A stretch of DNA of 64,000 nt from Planotetraspora silvatica (GCF_016863315.1 NZ_BOOQ01000021.1:62001-126000), one strand, 5' to 3'; shown: positions 53,185 to 62,077, counted from the first letter of the stretch. The notes: a model not told the origin generated them from the sequence alone. Program-made: numbers and translations.

Positions 53185-53826
53185 ATGCACAGGCATGCCG
53201 GTGACCTCGGCGCGGAGTTCCGACCGCCGGGCGACCGCGCGCGAACCGACGAGGGGGCGGCTCTCGACGCGGGGGGAATGGATCCACGCGGCCTGCTCGG
53301 CCTGCAGCGCACGGCGGGCAACGCGGCGGTCAGCGGGATGCTGGAGGAGGAACGCTCGCCGGTCCACGACGTGATCTCCTCGGGTGGTCAGGCCCTCGAC
53401 CACGAGGTCAGGGCCGACATGGAGGGCAGGTTCGGCGCGGACTTCTCCGACGTGCGGATCCACACGGGCGAGCAGGCCCGGCACTCGGCCACCTCCGTGA
53501 ACGCCCAGGCGTACACGGTCGGGTCGGATGTCGTGTTCCAGCACTACGACCCGTCCTCCGACGCCGGCCGTCACATGCTCGCCCACGAGCTCACGCACGT
53601 CATCCAGCAGCGCAACGGCCCGGTGGACGGCACGGAGTCGGGGGGCGGCGTGCGGGTCAGCGACCCGTCCGACCGCTTCGAGCGCGAGGCCTCGGCCACC
53701 GCCGACCACGTGATGTCGGCCCCCGCTCCCGCCGTTCAGCGCGAGGAGGCGCCGGAGGAAGAGGAGGCGACGGCGCAGACGCACGTCCAGCGCCAGGAAG
53801 AGCCCGAGGAAGAGCAGGCGGAGTAG
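53185..53826 (+). CDS. eCIS core DUF4157 protein (HELTH metallopeptidase-like)
   Basis: 213 residues. The N-terminus has DPRGLLGLQRTAGNAAVSGM, a motif frequent in eCIS-linked cargo. The DUF4157 domain (about 90-150) contains GADFSDVRIHTGEQARHSAT, VNAQAYTVGSDVVF and the zinc-type HELTH at 134-138 within HMLAHELTHVIQQ. The tail (VQREEAPEEEEATAQTHVQR) is strongly acidic with VQR motifs. DUF4157 is among the strongest eCIS markers and may guide or process cargo. Here it stands without a fused toxin and precedes the candidate cargo by 2 bp. AGGGGG precedes the ATG. Confidence 0.92.
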   Translation: MHRHAGDLGAEFRPPGDRARTDEGAALDAGGMDPRGLLGLQRTAGNAAVSGMLEEERSPVHDVISSGGQALDHEVRADMEGRFGADFSDVRIHTGEQARHSATSVNAQAYTVGSDVVFQHYDPSSDAGRHMLAHELTHVIQQRNGPVDGTESGGGVRVSDPSDRFEREASATADHVMSAPAPAVQREEAPEEEEATAQTHVQRQEEPEEEQAE

Positions 53827-53828
53827 CC

Positions 53829-56800
53829 GTGCCGCCGATCGTGGACCACTCGCGGAGCGAACCTCTTCGTCGTCCGGCACAGGTGCAGCGGTGTGGAAGA
53901 GATCACCCCTGCGACTGTTCGGAGGAGCAACAGGCGGCGGCCGCCGTGCAGCGCACGGTCAGCGACCCGTCCCAGGCGGTGCGGTCACCTACCGCCCTCC
54001 TCAGCCTGCAACGGACTTCGGGAAACCTCTCGGTCGCCCACCTGGTCGTCCAGCGGAACACCTACACCAGCGACAAGGTGAAGACACTCCTCACGGAAAC
54101 GGCGGCCGATGACGTGCCGGGGGCGATCACTTCCGACCACGGCGCATGGCTGGGCCAGGCGAGCGACGACGAACGCATCGCACTGCTCAACGCATGCACC
54201 GGCGGTTCGTCCAAACAGGCCGAGCAGGCGATCGACCTCATCTGGCACCGCACGCAGAACTGGCGGGCCCTCGCCGCGGCCAATCCCGGCGTGTGGCAGC
54301 GCAGCGTCAAGGCACTCCCAAGCGACGGCTCCTTCTTCCGTAACCTCGAGGACGCCTTTCTCGAGGACACCGAGCAGGTGGCGCGTGGCTACCTGACGAT
54401 GAACGAGCAGTACTGCGACTCCTCGCTCACCTCTATGGCGTACGACAGGAACGGAAAGCCAATCATCGGGCCGCCGACCGCCGAGCAGGCCAAGGCCAGG
54501 GAGAACCCGGTCGACCAGCAGGCCGCGAAGGACCTCGTCGTCCTGCAGGAGAAACTGTCGGAAGCCCGGAAGATCGAGCTCGGCACGCGCCCAGTGGTCA
54601 CCGGGTCCGCGGAGAGCCCCTCGACGGAGTGGGTGCCCGTGTACTTCAACCCGGACGCGGCTCCGGCCGATTATTCGAAGAGCCCGTCCGCCCCGCCGTA
54701 CGAGGAGCTGAAGAAGGCCTACGACTTCGGCGTGGAGGCCATAGGCGACCTTCTCTCACTGCACCCCCGCCTGTACATCCTCGTCCGCGACAAGATCGAG
54801 GACACCTCCAAGACCGCACGCGTCTCCTCCGACACGTCGGCCGGCCGCCAGGACACGCTGACCCTGATCGCGACCGAACTGGCCGCGACGATCGCCAGCA
54901 TCGGGACGACTCGGCCGATGCTGGGCAAGGTCGTCGCGAAGGAGCTCACCCCGATCCACCGGCAGCTGCGCCAGGGCACGGCCACCAGCCCCGCCAGGCC
55001 CGGACGTAACTGGAGCAACGATCCCGTGTGGAAACCGGTCGCCGACATGTACGCCGAGCGCTCCGGCGATCCGCCATGGTGGGTGAAGCTCGGGCTCACC
55101 GCACTGGAGATGGGCGTGTACGTCATCGCCGGCCTCGCCACCGGAGGCATCGGTTTCGCGGCGGCCATGGCGATCAAGGGTGCCGGCGAGGCCGCACTGG
55201 CGGCGGGAAAGGCCGGCATCCTTACAGCCGCATCCCGGGCCAGCGTCAGTGACGACACCAAACTGGCTGACTCCCGCAAAGCCGAGGAAGCTCAGTCCGA
55301 GGTCAAGATGGCGCTGGCGTTCGCCGCGCTCGACGCCGTGATGATCGGCGTGGAGGTCCGGTCTCTCCTCATCGCCGGGAAGGTCGCCACCGCCGAGGGC
55401 GCGCAGGCGATCAAGGCGATCGAGATGTCCGGCGAGGTACTCACCATGGAACGCAAGCTCCTCGGACGAGTGCCGCTGGCCGAGGCCGAGGAGACCACCG
55501 CGCTGGCCCGCACCAAGGCGGACGAGGTGCGCAAACTCGCCGGGGAGGCGCGCGCCGCGGCGGCCAAGAGCGGCGGCAAGGACGCCCAACTGGAAGCCAG
55601 AGCACGCATGGCCGAGGCCGCGGCCGAGCGAGCAGACAAGGCCGCCAACCGGGTCAAGGACCTCAAGGACAAGATCGCGATCAGCGAGCAGGCCAAGTCC
55701 GCGGTGCCCAAGGAGGAGTTGGGCGAGGCGTTCTCGATCGGCCTGGAAGGTGGCGGCGAGCTGATCGTCACCAAGACCGGGAAGCTCTTCGTCTGCCAGT
55801 CCCCGTGCATGGCGCTCACCGAGCGCTACGCGGCCGTCATCTCCCGCAATCGCGAACTCACCCAGCGCGCCGTGGCCGTCAGGATGGCGGAGCAGGACGC
55901 GGAGAAGCTGCTGCCGGGGATGAAGGCGCCGTCGGCGAAGGCCGTACAGGCCCGGCTGGGTGCTCTGGCTCAGACATTCCAGCGGGACTGTGTGCTCTTC
56001 CAGCGCGCCGAGGAGATCGCCGGCTGGTTGCACACGGCCGAGAGCACCTATCCAGGGCTCAAGGGCGCTAATCTCGACGCCGCCGCGGTCGTCCGCGTCC
56101 TCAAGAAGGGGCCGGGTGTGGAGGCGGCGAAAGGGCAACTCCTCGAGGAGATCGCCGCTGTCCAGGTCAAATCGATGCTGGCGACGTCCGAGGGGAGGGC
56201 GAAGCTCGCCGGCCAGTTCGCGGGTGAGGCGCTGGAGTTCATCCCCGGCCACAGGTTGCGGGACGCGCAGGGCCGGCAACTCACCGACGGCATCATCGGG
56301 TTCTGGGAGGGGCCGAAGTTCCGGATCGTCACCGTGATCGAGTCGAAGGCGGGACGCTGGTCGGCCGAGGGGTTGCGCTACGGCAAGCAGGATCTCCAGG
56401 CGATTCTCACCGCCCGGTCGAGAGTCATCCGCAAGGCGTTCGCGCAGAATCCGGACGCGGTGCCCAACATCCGGGCGCTGTCTCTCGACGACTTCATCCA
56501 GCTGTACGACCCCGAGATCAAGGCGGCGCTGCGCAGGGTCGAGTCGGAGGACGACTGGAAGCGGGAAGCCCTGGAAGAGGTGAAGAAGCGGGCCGCGGCC
56601 GAAGTCAGAGCCGCCGGAAACGCCCGCGAGGCCGCCAGGATCCAGGGCATGGGCCTGAAGGAGTTCTCGGCGAAGTTCCCCGAGAAGGCGGCGCTGGCCG
56701 ACGACCTGGTGCCGTTGCCCGAGGCCGGGCAGTTCGCCCTGGATCTCGAACGCGCCGAGCAGATCGGCGGCCAGATACTCGACGCCGGCAACCTGCCGCA

Positions 56801-57068
56801 GATCGCGGAGGACGGAAAACTCGGCAAGGGATGGGCCGGCGCCCAAGTGCCGTCCGGCACCTGGAAACCGACCGAGTTCGTGGGGAACCGCGGTTCCGTC
56901 CGGATGCAGGGATTCGTCCCGGCCGACGCCAACGCCGGCCAAATCGCCGCCAACATGCAGTCCACCCAGGGCCTGCAGGGAGACGTCGCCAAGAGCGGCC
57001 TGTCCACCACCGAGTTCCACGACATAGCCGACGAGATCGTCAAGCGCGGCAAGAACCAGTCGAAGTAG
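53829..57068 (+). CDS. candidate CIS cargo with PD-(D/E)XK-like C-terminal domain
   Basis: 1079 residues, GTG start 2 nt after the DUF4157 stop. N-terminal 80 residues: VQR motifs, a Cys-rich CGRDHPCDC (22-30) and ALLSLQRTSGNLSVAHLVVQ (56-75), matching the motif of the DUF4157 protein. A helical region follows, then a hydrophobic segment (about 417-460: WWVKLGLTALEMGVYVIAGL...) and a long Ala/Glu/Lys coiled-coil (about 550-640). The C-terminal part reads LTDGIIGFWEGPKFRIVTVI then ESKAG, with Asp820 and Glu838-Ser839-Lys840 spaced like PD-(D/E)XK nucleases. No immunity gene follows. DNA-cutting activity is inferred, not shown. Confidence 0.8.
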   Translation: MPPIVDHSRSEPLRRPAQVQRCGRDHPCDCSEEQQAAAAVQRTVSDPSQAVRSPTALLSLQRTSGNLSVAHLVVQRNTYTSDKVKTLLTETAADDVPGAITSDHGAWLGQASDDERIALLNACTGGSSKQAEQAIDLIWHRTQNWRALAAANPGVWQRSVKALPSDGSFFRNLEDAFLEDTEQVARGYLTMNEQYCDSSLTSMAYDRNGKPIIGPPTAEQAKARENPVDQQAAKDLVVLQEKLSEARKIELGTRPVVTGSAESPSTEWVPVYFNPDAAPADYSKSPSAPPYEELKKAYDFGVEAIGDLLSLHPRLYILVRDKIEDTSKTARVSSDTSAGRQDTLTLIATELAATIASIGTTRPMLGKVVAKELTPIHRQLRQGTATSPARPGRNWSNDPVWKPVADMYAERSGDPPWWVKLGLTALEMGVYVIAGLATGGIGFAAAMAIKGAGEAALAAGKAGILTAASRASVSDDTKLADSRKAEEAQSEVKMALAFAALDAVMIGVEVRSLLIAGKVATAEGAQAIKAIEMSGEVLTMERKLLGRVPLAEAEETTALARTKADEVRKLAGEARAAAAKSGGKDAQLEARARMAEAAAERADKAANRVKDLKDKIAISEQAKSAVPKEELGEAFSIGLEGGGELIVTKTGKLFVCQSPCMALTERYAAVISRNRELTQRAVAVRMAEQDAEKLLPGMKAPSAKAVQARLGALAQTFQRDCVLFQRAEEIAGWLHTAESTYPGLKGANLDAAAVVRVLKKGPGVEAAKGQLLEEIAAVQVKSMLATSEGRAKLAGQFAGEALEFIPGHRLRDAQGRQLTDGIIGFWEGPKFRIVTVIESKAGRWSAEGLRYGKQDLQAILTARSRVIRKAFAQNPDAVPNIRALSLDDFIQLYDPEIKAALRRVESEDDWKREALEEVKKRAAAEVRAAGNAREAARIQGMGLKEFSAKFPEKAALADDLVPLPEAGQFALDLERAEQIGGQILDAGNLPQIAEDGKLGKGWAGAQVPSGTWKPTEFVGNRGSVRMQGFVPADANAGQIAANMQSTQGLQGDVAKSGLSTTEFHDIADEIVKRGKNQSK

Positions 57069-57213
57069 CACGTGACCAGCGGTGCCGGCCGCCAACAGAC
57101 CTGCCCCTTGGGGCAGCGGACGAGGGACCAAAGGGTGGGCGCGCGGACGCTGTGCTCACGGCCTGGGCGTCTGATTCTGGATGCGGGACGAGATTCCGCG
57201 AACGGAGGCAAGG
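57069..57213 (+). promoter_or_regulatory. leader of the sheath operon with perfect hairpin
   Basis: 145 bp upstream of the sheath gene. It contains the palindrome ctgcccc-tt-ggggcag (57101-57116), a terminator of the cargo unit or an operator. A separate promoter here is plausible, since the structural genes need far higher expression than the cargo gene; no clear -10/-35 is seen. Confidence 0.4.
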
Positions 57214-58728
57214 ATGCCCACATATCTGACCCCGGGTGTGTACGTCGAGGAGGTCGAGGCGGGCTCACGACCGATCGAGGGGGTCGGTACGGCGGTCGCC
57301 GCGTTCGTCGGCTTCGCGGCTCTCGGGCCGTACAACACCGCGACCCTCGTCACGAGCTGGAGCCAGTTCACCCAGACCTTCGGGGACTTCATCCCGGGAT
57401 GCAATCTCGCACACGCCGTTTATGGATATTTCCTGAACGGCGGCGGCACCTGCTACGTCGTCCGCATCGGCGGCGACGGCGCGGGGACCATGCCGGAACC
57501 GCAGGCGATGCTCGGCACCTACCGCGTCGCCGCGAAGGAGCTGAAGAACGGCACGCCCGAGATCGTCGTCGAGGTGGCGCAGCCGGCCGGGCAGGAAGAG
57601 GCGGGCGACAGGTTCAACCTGGTCGTGAAGCGCGACGGCAAGGTCGAGGAGACCTACGACGGCGTCACCGCCAAGCGCGGCAAGGACAACGTGGCGACCC
57701 AGGTGCAGAGCAAGTCCCGGCTGATCACGCTCGTGGACACCGGCACCACCGCCGCCGTGCCGTCGCCCCAGTCGGTCACCCTGCGGACGCCGCCGGCCCC
57801 CGCCGCCGTGCCGGACCACGTGTCGGCCGACGACTACGTCGGCAACGTCGCGGAGCGCACGGGCTTCGGTGGTCTGGAGGCCGTCGACGAGATCACCATG
57901 GTGGCGGTGCCCGACCTGATGGGCGCCTACGAGCGGGGGGCGATCGACCTCGAGGGAGTGAAGGTCGTCCAGGACGCGATCATCGCGCACTGCGAGCTGA
58001 TGGGCGACCGCATGGCGATCCTCGACGCGCCTCCCGGCATGACGGCCCACCAGGTGAAGGAGTGGCGCACCGACCTGGCCGGATACGACAGCAAGTACGC
58101 CACGCTCTACTACCCCTGGGTCAAGATCTTCGACCCGGCGGTGAACGCCACCCGATTCCTGCCGCCCAGCGGCCACGTCGCCGGGATCTGGGCGCGCAGC
58201 GACGCCACGCGCGGTGTGCACAAGGCCCCGGCCAACGAGGTCGTGCGCGGCGCGGTCGCCCTGCAGACCCAGCTCACCAAGGGTGAGCAGGAATTGCTGA
58301 ACCCGATCGGAATCAACTGCATCCGGGCGTTCTCCGGCCGCGGGATCCGGATCTGGGGCGCGCGGACGTTGTCCTCCGACCCGGCCTGGCGCTACCTCAA
58401 CGTCCGGCGCCTGTTCAACTACCTGGAGGAGTCGATCCTCACCGGCACCCAGTGGGTGGTGTTCGAGCCCAACGACGACGCCCTGTGGGCCCGGATCCGG
58501 CGTTCGATCGGCGCCTTCCTGATCCTCGGCTACCAGCAGGGCTCGCTGTTCGGCCGCACGCCCGACGAGGCCTTCTACGTCAAGTGCGACGGCGAGACGA
58601 ACACCGCGGAGAGCATCGAGGCGGGACAGGTCATCTGCGAGATCGGCGTCGCCCCGGTGAAGCCGGCCGAGTTCGTGGTCTTCCGGCTCGCCCAGATATC
58701 GGGCGGCGCCGGCCTCATCGGCGAATAG
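57214..58728 (+). CDS. contractile tail sheath protein
   Basis: 504 residues. The N-terminal PTYLTPGVYVEEVEAGSRPI with the following GVGTAVAAFVGFA is the classic sheath start. NCIRAFSGRGIRIWGARTLS and WRYLNVRRLFNYLEESILTG then WVVFEPND are the highly conserved C-terminal core that forms the contractile lattice. GGAGG lies 6 nt upstream of ATG 57214. It is the only sheath gene visible, unlike PVC/Afp loci with three. In actinobacterial CIS a single sheath is usual. Confidence 0.96.
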   Translation: MPTYLTPGVYVEEVEAGSRPIEGVGTAVAAFVGFAALGPYNTATLVTSWSQFTQTFGDFIPGCNLAHAVYGYFLNGGGTCYVVRIGGDGAGTMPEPQAMLGTYRVAAKELKNGTPEIVVEVAQPAGQEEAGDRFNLVVKRDGKVEETYDGVTAKRGKDNVATQVQSKSRLITLVDTGTTAAVPSPQSVTLRTPPAPAAVPDHVSADDYVGNVAERTGFGGLEAVDEITMVAVPDLMGAYERGAIDLEGVKVVQDAIIAHCELMGDRMAILDAPPGMTAHQVKEWRTDLAGYDSKYATLYYPWVKIFDPAVNATRFLPPSGHVAGIWARSDATRGVHKAPANEVVRGAVALQTQLTKGEQELLNPIGINCIRAFSGRGIRIWGARTLSSDPAWRYLNVRRLFNYLEESILTGTQWVVFEPNDDALWARIRRSIGAFLILGYQQGSLFGRTPDEAFYVKCDGETNTAESIEAGQVICEIGVAPVKPAEFVVFRLAQISGGAGLIGE

Positions 58729-58758
58729 CACCCCGAACAGCACTCAAGGAGTTAGGTG

Positions 58759-59202
58759 ATGGCACTCCCCGAGATGGACACCTCTGTCGGTCACTCCTTC
58801 GGCCTGGAGATCGACGGCATCGTCATCAAGCAGATCAGCGAGGTGTCCGGGCTCAAGATGGAGCAGGACGTCATCGACCTGCCGCAGAACACGGCCGACG
58901 GCAAGTTCATGCGCAAGAAGCTGCCCGGCCGTCCGAAGCCCGGAGAGGTGACGCTCTCGCGTGGTCTCACGAACGACCAGAGCTTCGAGAAATGGGCCAA
59001 GGACGCCCAGTTCGGCAAGATGAAGGACGCCAGGAAGGGCGGCGCCATCATCGTGTACGACTTCGAGGGCGTCGCCATCAAGCGGTACAAGCTGCACAAC
59101 GCCTGGCCGAAGAGCCTGGAGATCGGCACCCTCAAGGCCGGCGACGCCACCGTGCTGATGGAGAAGCTCGTCATCGTGCATGAGGGGATGGAGCCCGCGT
59201 GA
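58759..59202 (+). CDS. inner tube protein (T4 gp19-like, Pvc1-like)
   Basis: 147 residues. HSFGLEIDGIVIKQISEVSG is the tube-protein first hairpin. LPGRPKPGEVTLSRGLTNDQ and FEKWAKDAQFGKMKDARKGG are the conserved core, and YKLHNAWPKSLEIGTLKAGD the last sheets. AGGAG lies 7 nt before ATG 58759. It follows the sheath by 30 bp. It should assemble as stacked hexamers to form the rigid tube. Confidence 0.95.
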   Translation: MALPEMDTSVGHSFGLEIDGIVIKQISEVSGLKMEQDVIDLPQNTADGKFMRKKLPGRPKPGEVTLSRGLTNDQSFEKWAKDAQFGKMKDARKGGAIIVYDFEGVAIKRYKLHNAWPKSLEIGTLKAGDATVLMEKLVIVHEGMEPA

Positions 59203-59762
59203 TGCGCCGCACCGCCCCGGCCGCCATGTCACCGGCCCTGTCACCGGCCCTGTCACCGGCCCTGTCACCGGCCCTGTCCCCTGTCGCCGCGGCCGTCCCC
59301 GGTACGGGCGATCCCGGCATGGCCGCGGCCGTCACCGGTGACCACGCACAGAACGGCCGGCCGTACGGCGCGGCCGAGTCCCGGCGCGAGACCATGCGCA
59401 CGGAGTTCGCGTTCGAACTGCCCCGGGGCTACGTCGACGAGTACGGCACGGTCCACCGCGACGGCGTCATGCGCCTGGCCACCGCGCGGGACGAGCTGGT
59501 CCCGCTCAGGGACGACCGGGTGCGCGAGAACCGCGCCTATCTCACGGTGGTGCTGCTCGGCCGGGTCGTCACGCGCATCGGGACCATCACCGACGTCCAT
59601 CCCGGGCTGATCGAGAACTTCTTCGCCTCCGATCTGGCCTTCCTGCAGGACCTGTACCGGCGGGTGAACAGCGAGGGTCAGTCGCGGGCGGCCGTCGCCT
59701 GCCCCGAGTGCCGCCACGAGTTCACGGTCGACCTCTCGGGCAGCCGCCTGGGGGAACCATGA
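59202..59762 (+). CDS. phage-tail assembly-type protein with repeat-extended N-terminus
   Basis: 186 residues. The conserved body starts near MRTEFAFELPRGYVDEYGTV with HRDGVMRLATARDELVPLRD and ENRAYLTVVLLGRVVTRIGT. It ends in CPECRHEFTVDLSGSRLGEP with a CxxC pair. Actinobacterial homologues usually start at that methionine (59394 here). The first 64 residues are extra and include four SPAL repeats. The ATG at 59202 overlaps the tube stop (TGATG), supporting the long form; both starts are possible. Its position suggests a tail-assembly chaperone or baseplate adaptor. Confidence 0.8.
   Translation: MRRTAPAAMSPALSPALSPALSPALSPVAAAVPGTGDPGMAAAVTGDHAQNGRPYGAAESRRETMRTEFAFELPRGYVDEYGTVHRDGVMRLATARDELVPLRDDRVRENRAYLTVVLLGRVVTRIGTITDVHPGLIENFFASDLAFLQDLYRRVNSEGQSRAAVACPECRHEFTVDLSGSRLGEP
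59229..59276 (+). repeat. four perfect 12-bp repeats
   Basis: tcaccggccctg repeated four times in a row, in frame, coding SPAL units at the N-terminus of the assembly protein. A slippage-prone site. Confidence 0.9.
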
Positions 59763-59890
59763 CCGACCGGCTGTACGAGGAGATCACCTATCTCGCGTAC
59801 CACCTGCACTGGCCGCTCGACGACCTCCTCGACCTGGAGCATCACGAACGCCGCCGGTTCGTCGCCGAGACCGGCCGGCTGGCCGGGTAG
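59759..59890 (+). CDS. DUF6760-like small CIS protein
   Basis: 43 residues: YEEITYLAYHLHWPLDDLLD followed by LEHHERRRFVAETGRL. This YxxxAYHFHWxxDxxLxLEHxERRR pattern is the DUF6760 signature found in actinobacterial CIS loci. It overlaps the previous stop (ATGA). Its size and place recall the small Afp6/Pvc6 proteins between tube and LysM genes, but homology is not established here. Confidence 0.85.
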   Translation: MTDRLYEEITYLAYHLHWPLDDLLDLEHHERRRFVAETGRLAG

Positions 59891-59896
59891 GCCACG

Positions 59897-62077
59897 ATGC
59901 GGTGGCCATGGACGCGCTCCGAGCCCGGGCGACCCGGCGAGGACGGCGCACGGACCGGGACCCGGGAGGACGCCCTGGTCGAGACTCGGCCGGCTCCCGT
60001 GCATCGCGGTGAGTGGCGGTCGTTGCCCCCGCTCCAGCGAGTGGTCGGCCCGCACCCGCTGGCCAATCCGGGCGACGCGTTCTCCGGCGCGCTGACGGCC
60101 TGGCGGAACCCGTCGTCGCTGGCCCCGCTCGGCCACTACGTCGTGGACCGGACCGGCGGCCTCATCGGCTCCCTCTCCCCCGATACGGCTCCCGCCGCAC
60201 GGCCGGGCACACCGGGTGACGACCACCCGCCGGTACGGCCGGCGCCCCCGGCCGGGCACGAGCCGGTGGCCATCTCCCGGTGGACGGCTCCGGCACCCTC
60301 TCCCGGCGCGCTGCCGGTCGTGAGCCGTGAGGACGGATCCTCGCTCGCGGACGCGGGGTCGCACGGCCAGATGGGGGAAGGCGTGCACGTCGACGTTTCT
60401 CATGGAAACACCCAGGCGTTCCCGGGAGAATCCTCGGGCGACACCCTCCGCCATGCTGCCAGCGCCTCCGCCGACTATCCCCCGGACCACTCCTGGGGGG
60501 CCCACGCGGACGACGCCCCACACGGCGCCGGGGGCACCCACGCCATCGGCACCTGGGACGGCTCGGCGCACGTTCACGCAGGTGACGCGGGCCTCGCGGG
60601 AAGCGGCATGCGTGCGCTCGCGGGCGACACGTCCTTGAGCACGAATGCCGCCGAGCCCGCTCCGCCGCTCTTTCACGAGACCGCCTCAGGGCAGGTCTCC
60701 GCGAAGGTGACCGGGCCGCGGAACCACCGCGAACCGCAGGCAGCGGGTCTTCCCTCTGTGCAGCCATCCGTGCAGCGCACGGCCGGACGGCGGCTCGGAC
60801 TCGGCCCGCCCCTCGAAGGCGACGCGCTGGGAAACGGCCACTCTGCGGACGCGCTGGGAAACGGCCGGCCTGCGGACGCACTGGGAAACGGCCGGCCTGC
60901 GGACGCGCTGGGAGGCTCGCCGACCCGGACATCCGGCGCAGGACGGTCATCCGGCGGGACAAGCGGGTCGGACATGATTCCCACGGTCGCGCGGATGGAA
61001 GCGCCCGGCACCACCGGCCTCGCGAACTCGTCGATCCAGCCGCACACGCTCACCCGATGGGCCACCCGCGACCCGGCGGAGACGCCGTCCGGCGTGCGGG
61101 CACAGGTAGACGCGGACCCCGTCGCGTCCACGCTCGGGTGGGATCGGCTCGACCTGACCGTGTCCCCGGCCGACTCCGGTCGCACCACCACCGGCACGGA
61201 GCGAGCGGGCACCACGGCCACCCGAGGGCCCGGCGAACCCGTCCAACGGACGCCGGCGGGCACCGTCACCTCCCGAGGCCCGGATGAACCCGTTCGACGG
61301 ACCGCAGCTGGAACCGATGTCCTGGGCAGCCCGGCCGGCGCCCGGCCGGATGTCGTCGCGCGAGCCGTACGGCCGGAAGTGGCGGAGACGCGCCCACTTC
61401 TGGGCCTGAGCCTCATGCCCGAGGCGCCGCAGGCCGTTTCCGGCCTGCTCTTCGACGGCGGTCCGCAGCCGTCCCCCGGCGATCCCGCCGCAGGCGCCTC
61501 CCCGGTCACGCGGCCGAGCATGAGGCAGGCGGAGCAGCCCGGGCTCCAGCGCTCCACGGACATGCGGGGGCGCACCACGCTCCGGACGGCGGCCTGGCCG
61601 GAGAGGCCCCCGGGGATCCGGACGGCCGGCTTCAGCGCACAGGCCATGCCTGCCGTCCAAGCGTTCAGCGCATACGCCATGCCTGCCGTACAGACCGCAC
61701 AGACCGTGCAGGCCGTGCAGGCCGTGCAGGCCCTCGGCACTCCCGCGGACTCCTCCGGCACCGGAGCGGAGTCCGGCCACGCGGCGCCGTACGGCATGGC
61801 GGAGATGGCGGAGCGCGTCGTGATGCGGCTGGCCGCGTCGGGAATCCCGGTGGCCCGCCAGGAGGATCCGGCCGCCGACCCGCCGGCAGTCGTGGAACCA
61901 CCACCGCCAGTCGCGCCGCCGGCCGAACGGGCGGGACGCGCGCCGGGGGACGCGAAGCAGGATCAGGAACTGGTGGGACGGCTGCTCGAACCGCTGCTGC
62001 GCCGCCTCCGGGCCGAGCTCTGGCTGGAACGCGAGCGCCGCGGCGACCTGTCGGAACCCGGCGGGAGGCGTTTCTGA
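59897..62077 (+). CDS. long disordered CIS protein with C-terminal helix
   Basis: 726 residues. Most is Pro/Ala/Gly/Thr-rich and predicted disordered; no folded domain is seen between residues 90 and 680. Ordered parts are the N-terminus (LPPLQRVVGPHPLANPGDAF ... LTAWRNPSSLAPLGHYVVDR) and the C-terminal helix (QELVGRLLEPLLRRLRAELW then LERERRGDL). VQRT motifs occur near 290 and 450, and three 27-bp repeats (ADALGNGRP) near 310-337. Homologues in other CIS loci vary greatly in length and keep these two ends. It may be a flexible scaffold or baseplate linker. Confidence 0.75.
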   Translation: MRWPWTRSEPGRPGEDGARTGTREDALVETRPAPVHRGEWRSLPPLQRVVGPHPLANPGDAFSGALTAWRNPSSLAPLGHYVVDRTGGLIGSLSPDTAPAARPGTPGDDHPPVRPAPPAGHEPVAISRWTAPAPSPGALPVVSREDGSSLADAGSHGQMGEGVHVDVSHGNTQAFPGESSGDTLRHAASASADYPPDHSWGAHADDAPHGAGGTHAIGTWDGSAHVHAGDAGLAGSGMRALAGDTSLSTNAAEPAPPLFHETASGQVSAKVTGPRNHREPQAAGLPSVQPSVQRTAGRRLGLGPPLEGDALGNGHSADALGNGRPADALGNGRPADALGGSPTRTSGAGRSSGGTSGSDMIPTVARMEAPGTTGLANSSIQPHTLTRWATRDPAETPSGVRAQVDADPVASTLGWDRLDLTVSPADSGRTTTGTERAGTTATRGPGEPVQRTPAGTVTSRGPDEPVRRTAAGTDVLGSPAGARPDVVARAVRPEVAETRPLLGLSLMPEAPQAVSGLLFDGGPQPSPGDPAAGASPVTRPSMRQAEQPGLQRSTDMRGRTTLRTAAWPERPPGIRTAGFSAQAMPAVQAFSAYAMPAVQTAQTVQAVQAVQALGTPADSSGTGAESGHAAPYGMAEMAERVVMRLAASGIPVARQEDPAADPPAVVEPPPPVAPPAERAGRAPGDAKQDQELVGRLLEPLLRRLRAELWLERERRGDLSEPGGRRF
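60821..60901 (+). repeat. three 27-bp tandem repeats
   Basis: Units at 60821-60847, 60848-60874 and 60875-60901 code DALGNGxxA and differ by only a few bases. They lie in the disordered protein gene. Confidence 0.9.

Noticed and set aside
53185-53826. DUF4157 protein as a stand-alone toxin
   Set aside because: Only the DUF4157 domain and an acidic VQR tail are present; no separate toxin domain is visible.
59229-59276. Direct repeats as a CRISPR or integration site
   Set aside because: 12-bp perfect units with no spacers, in frame inside a gene.
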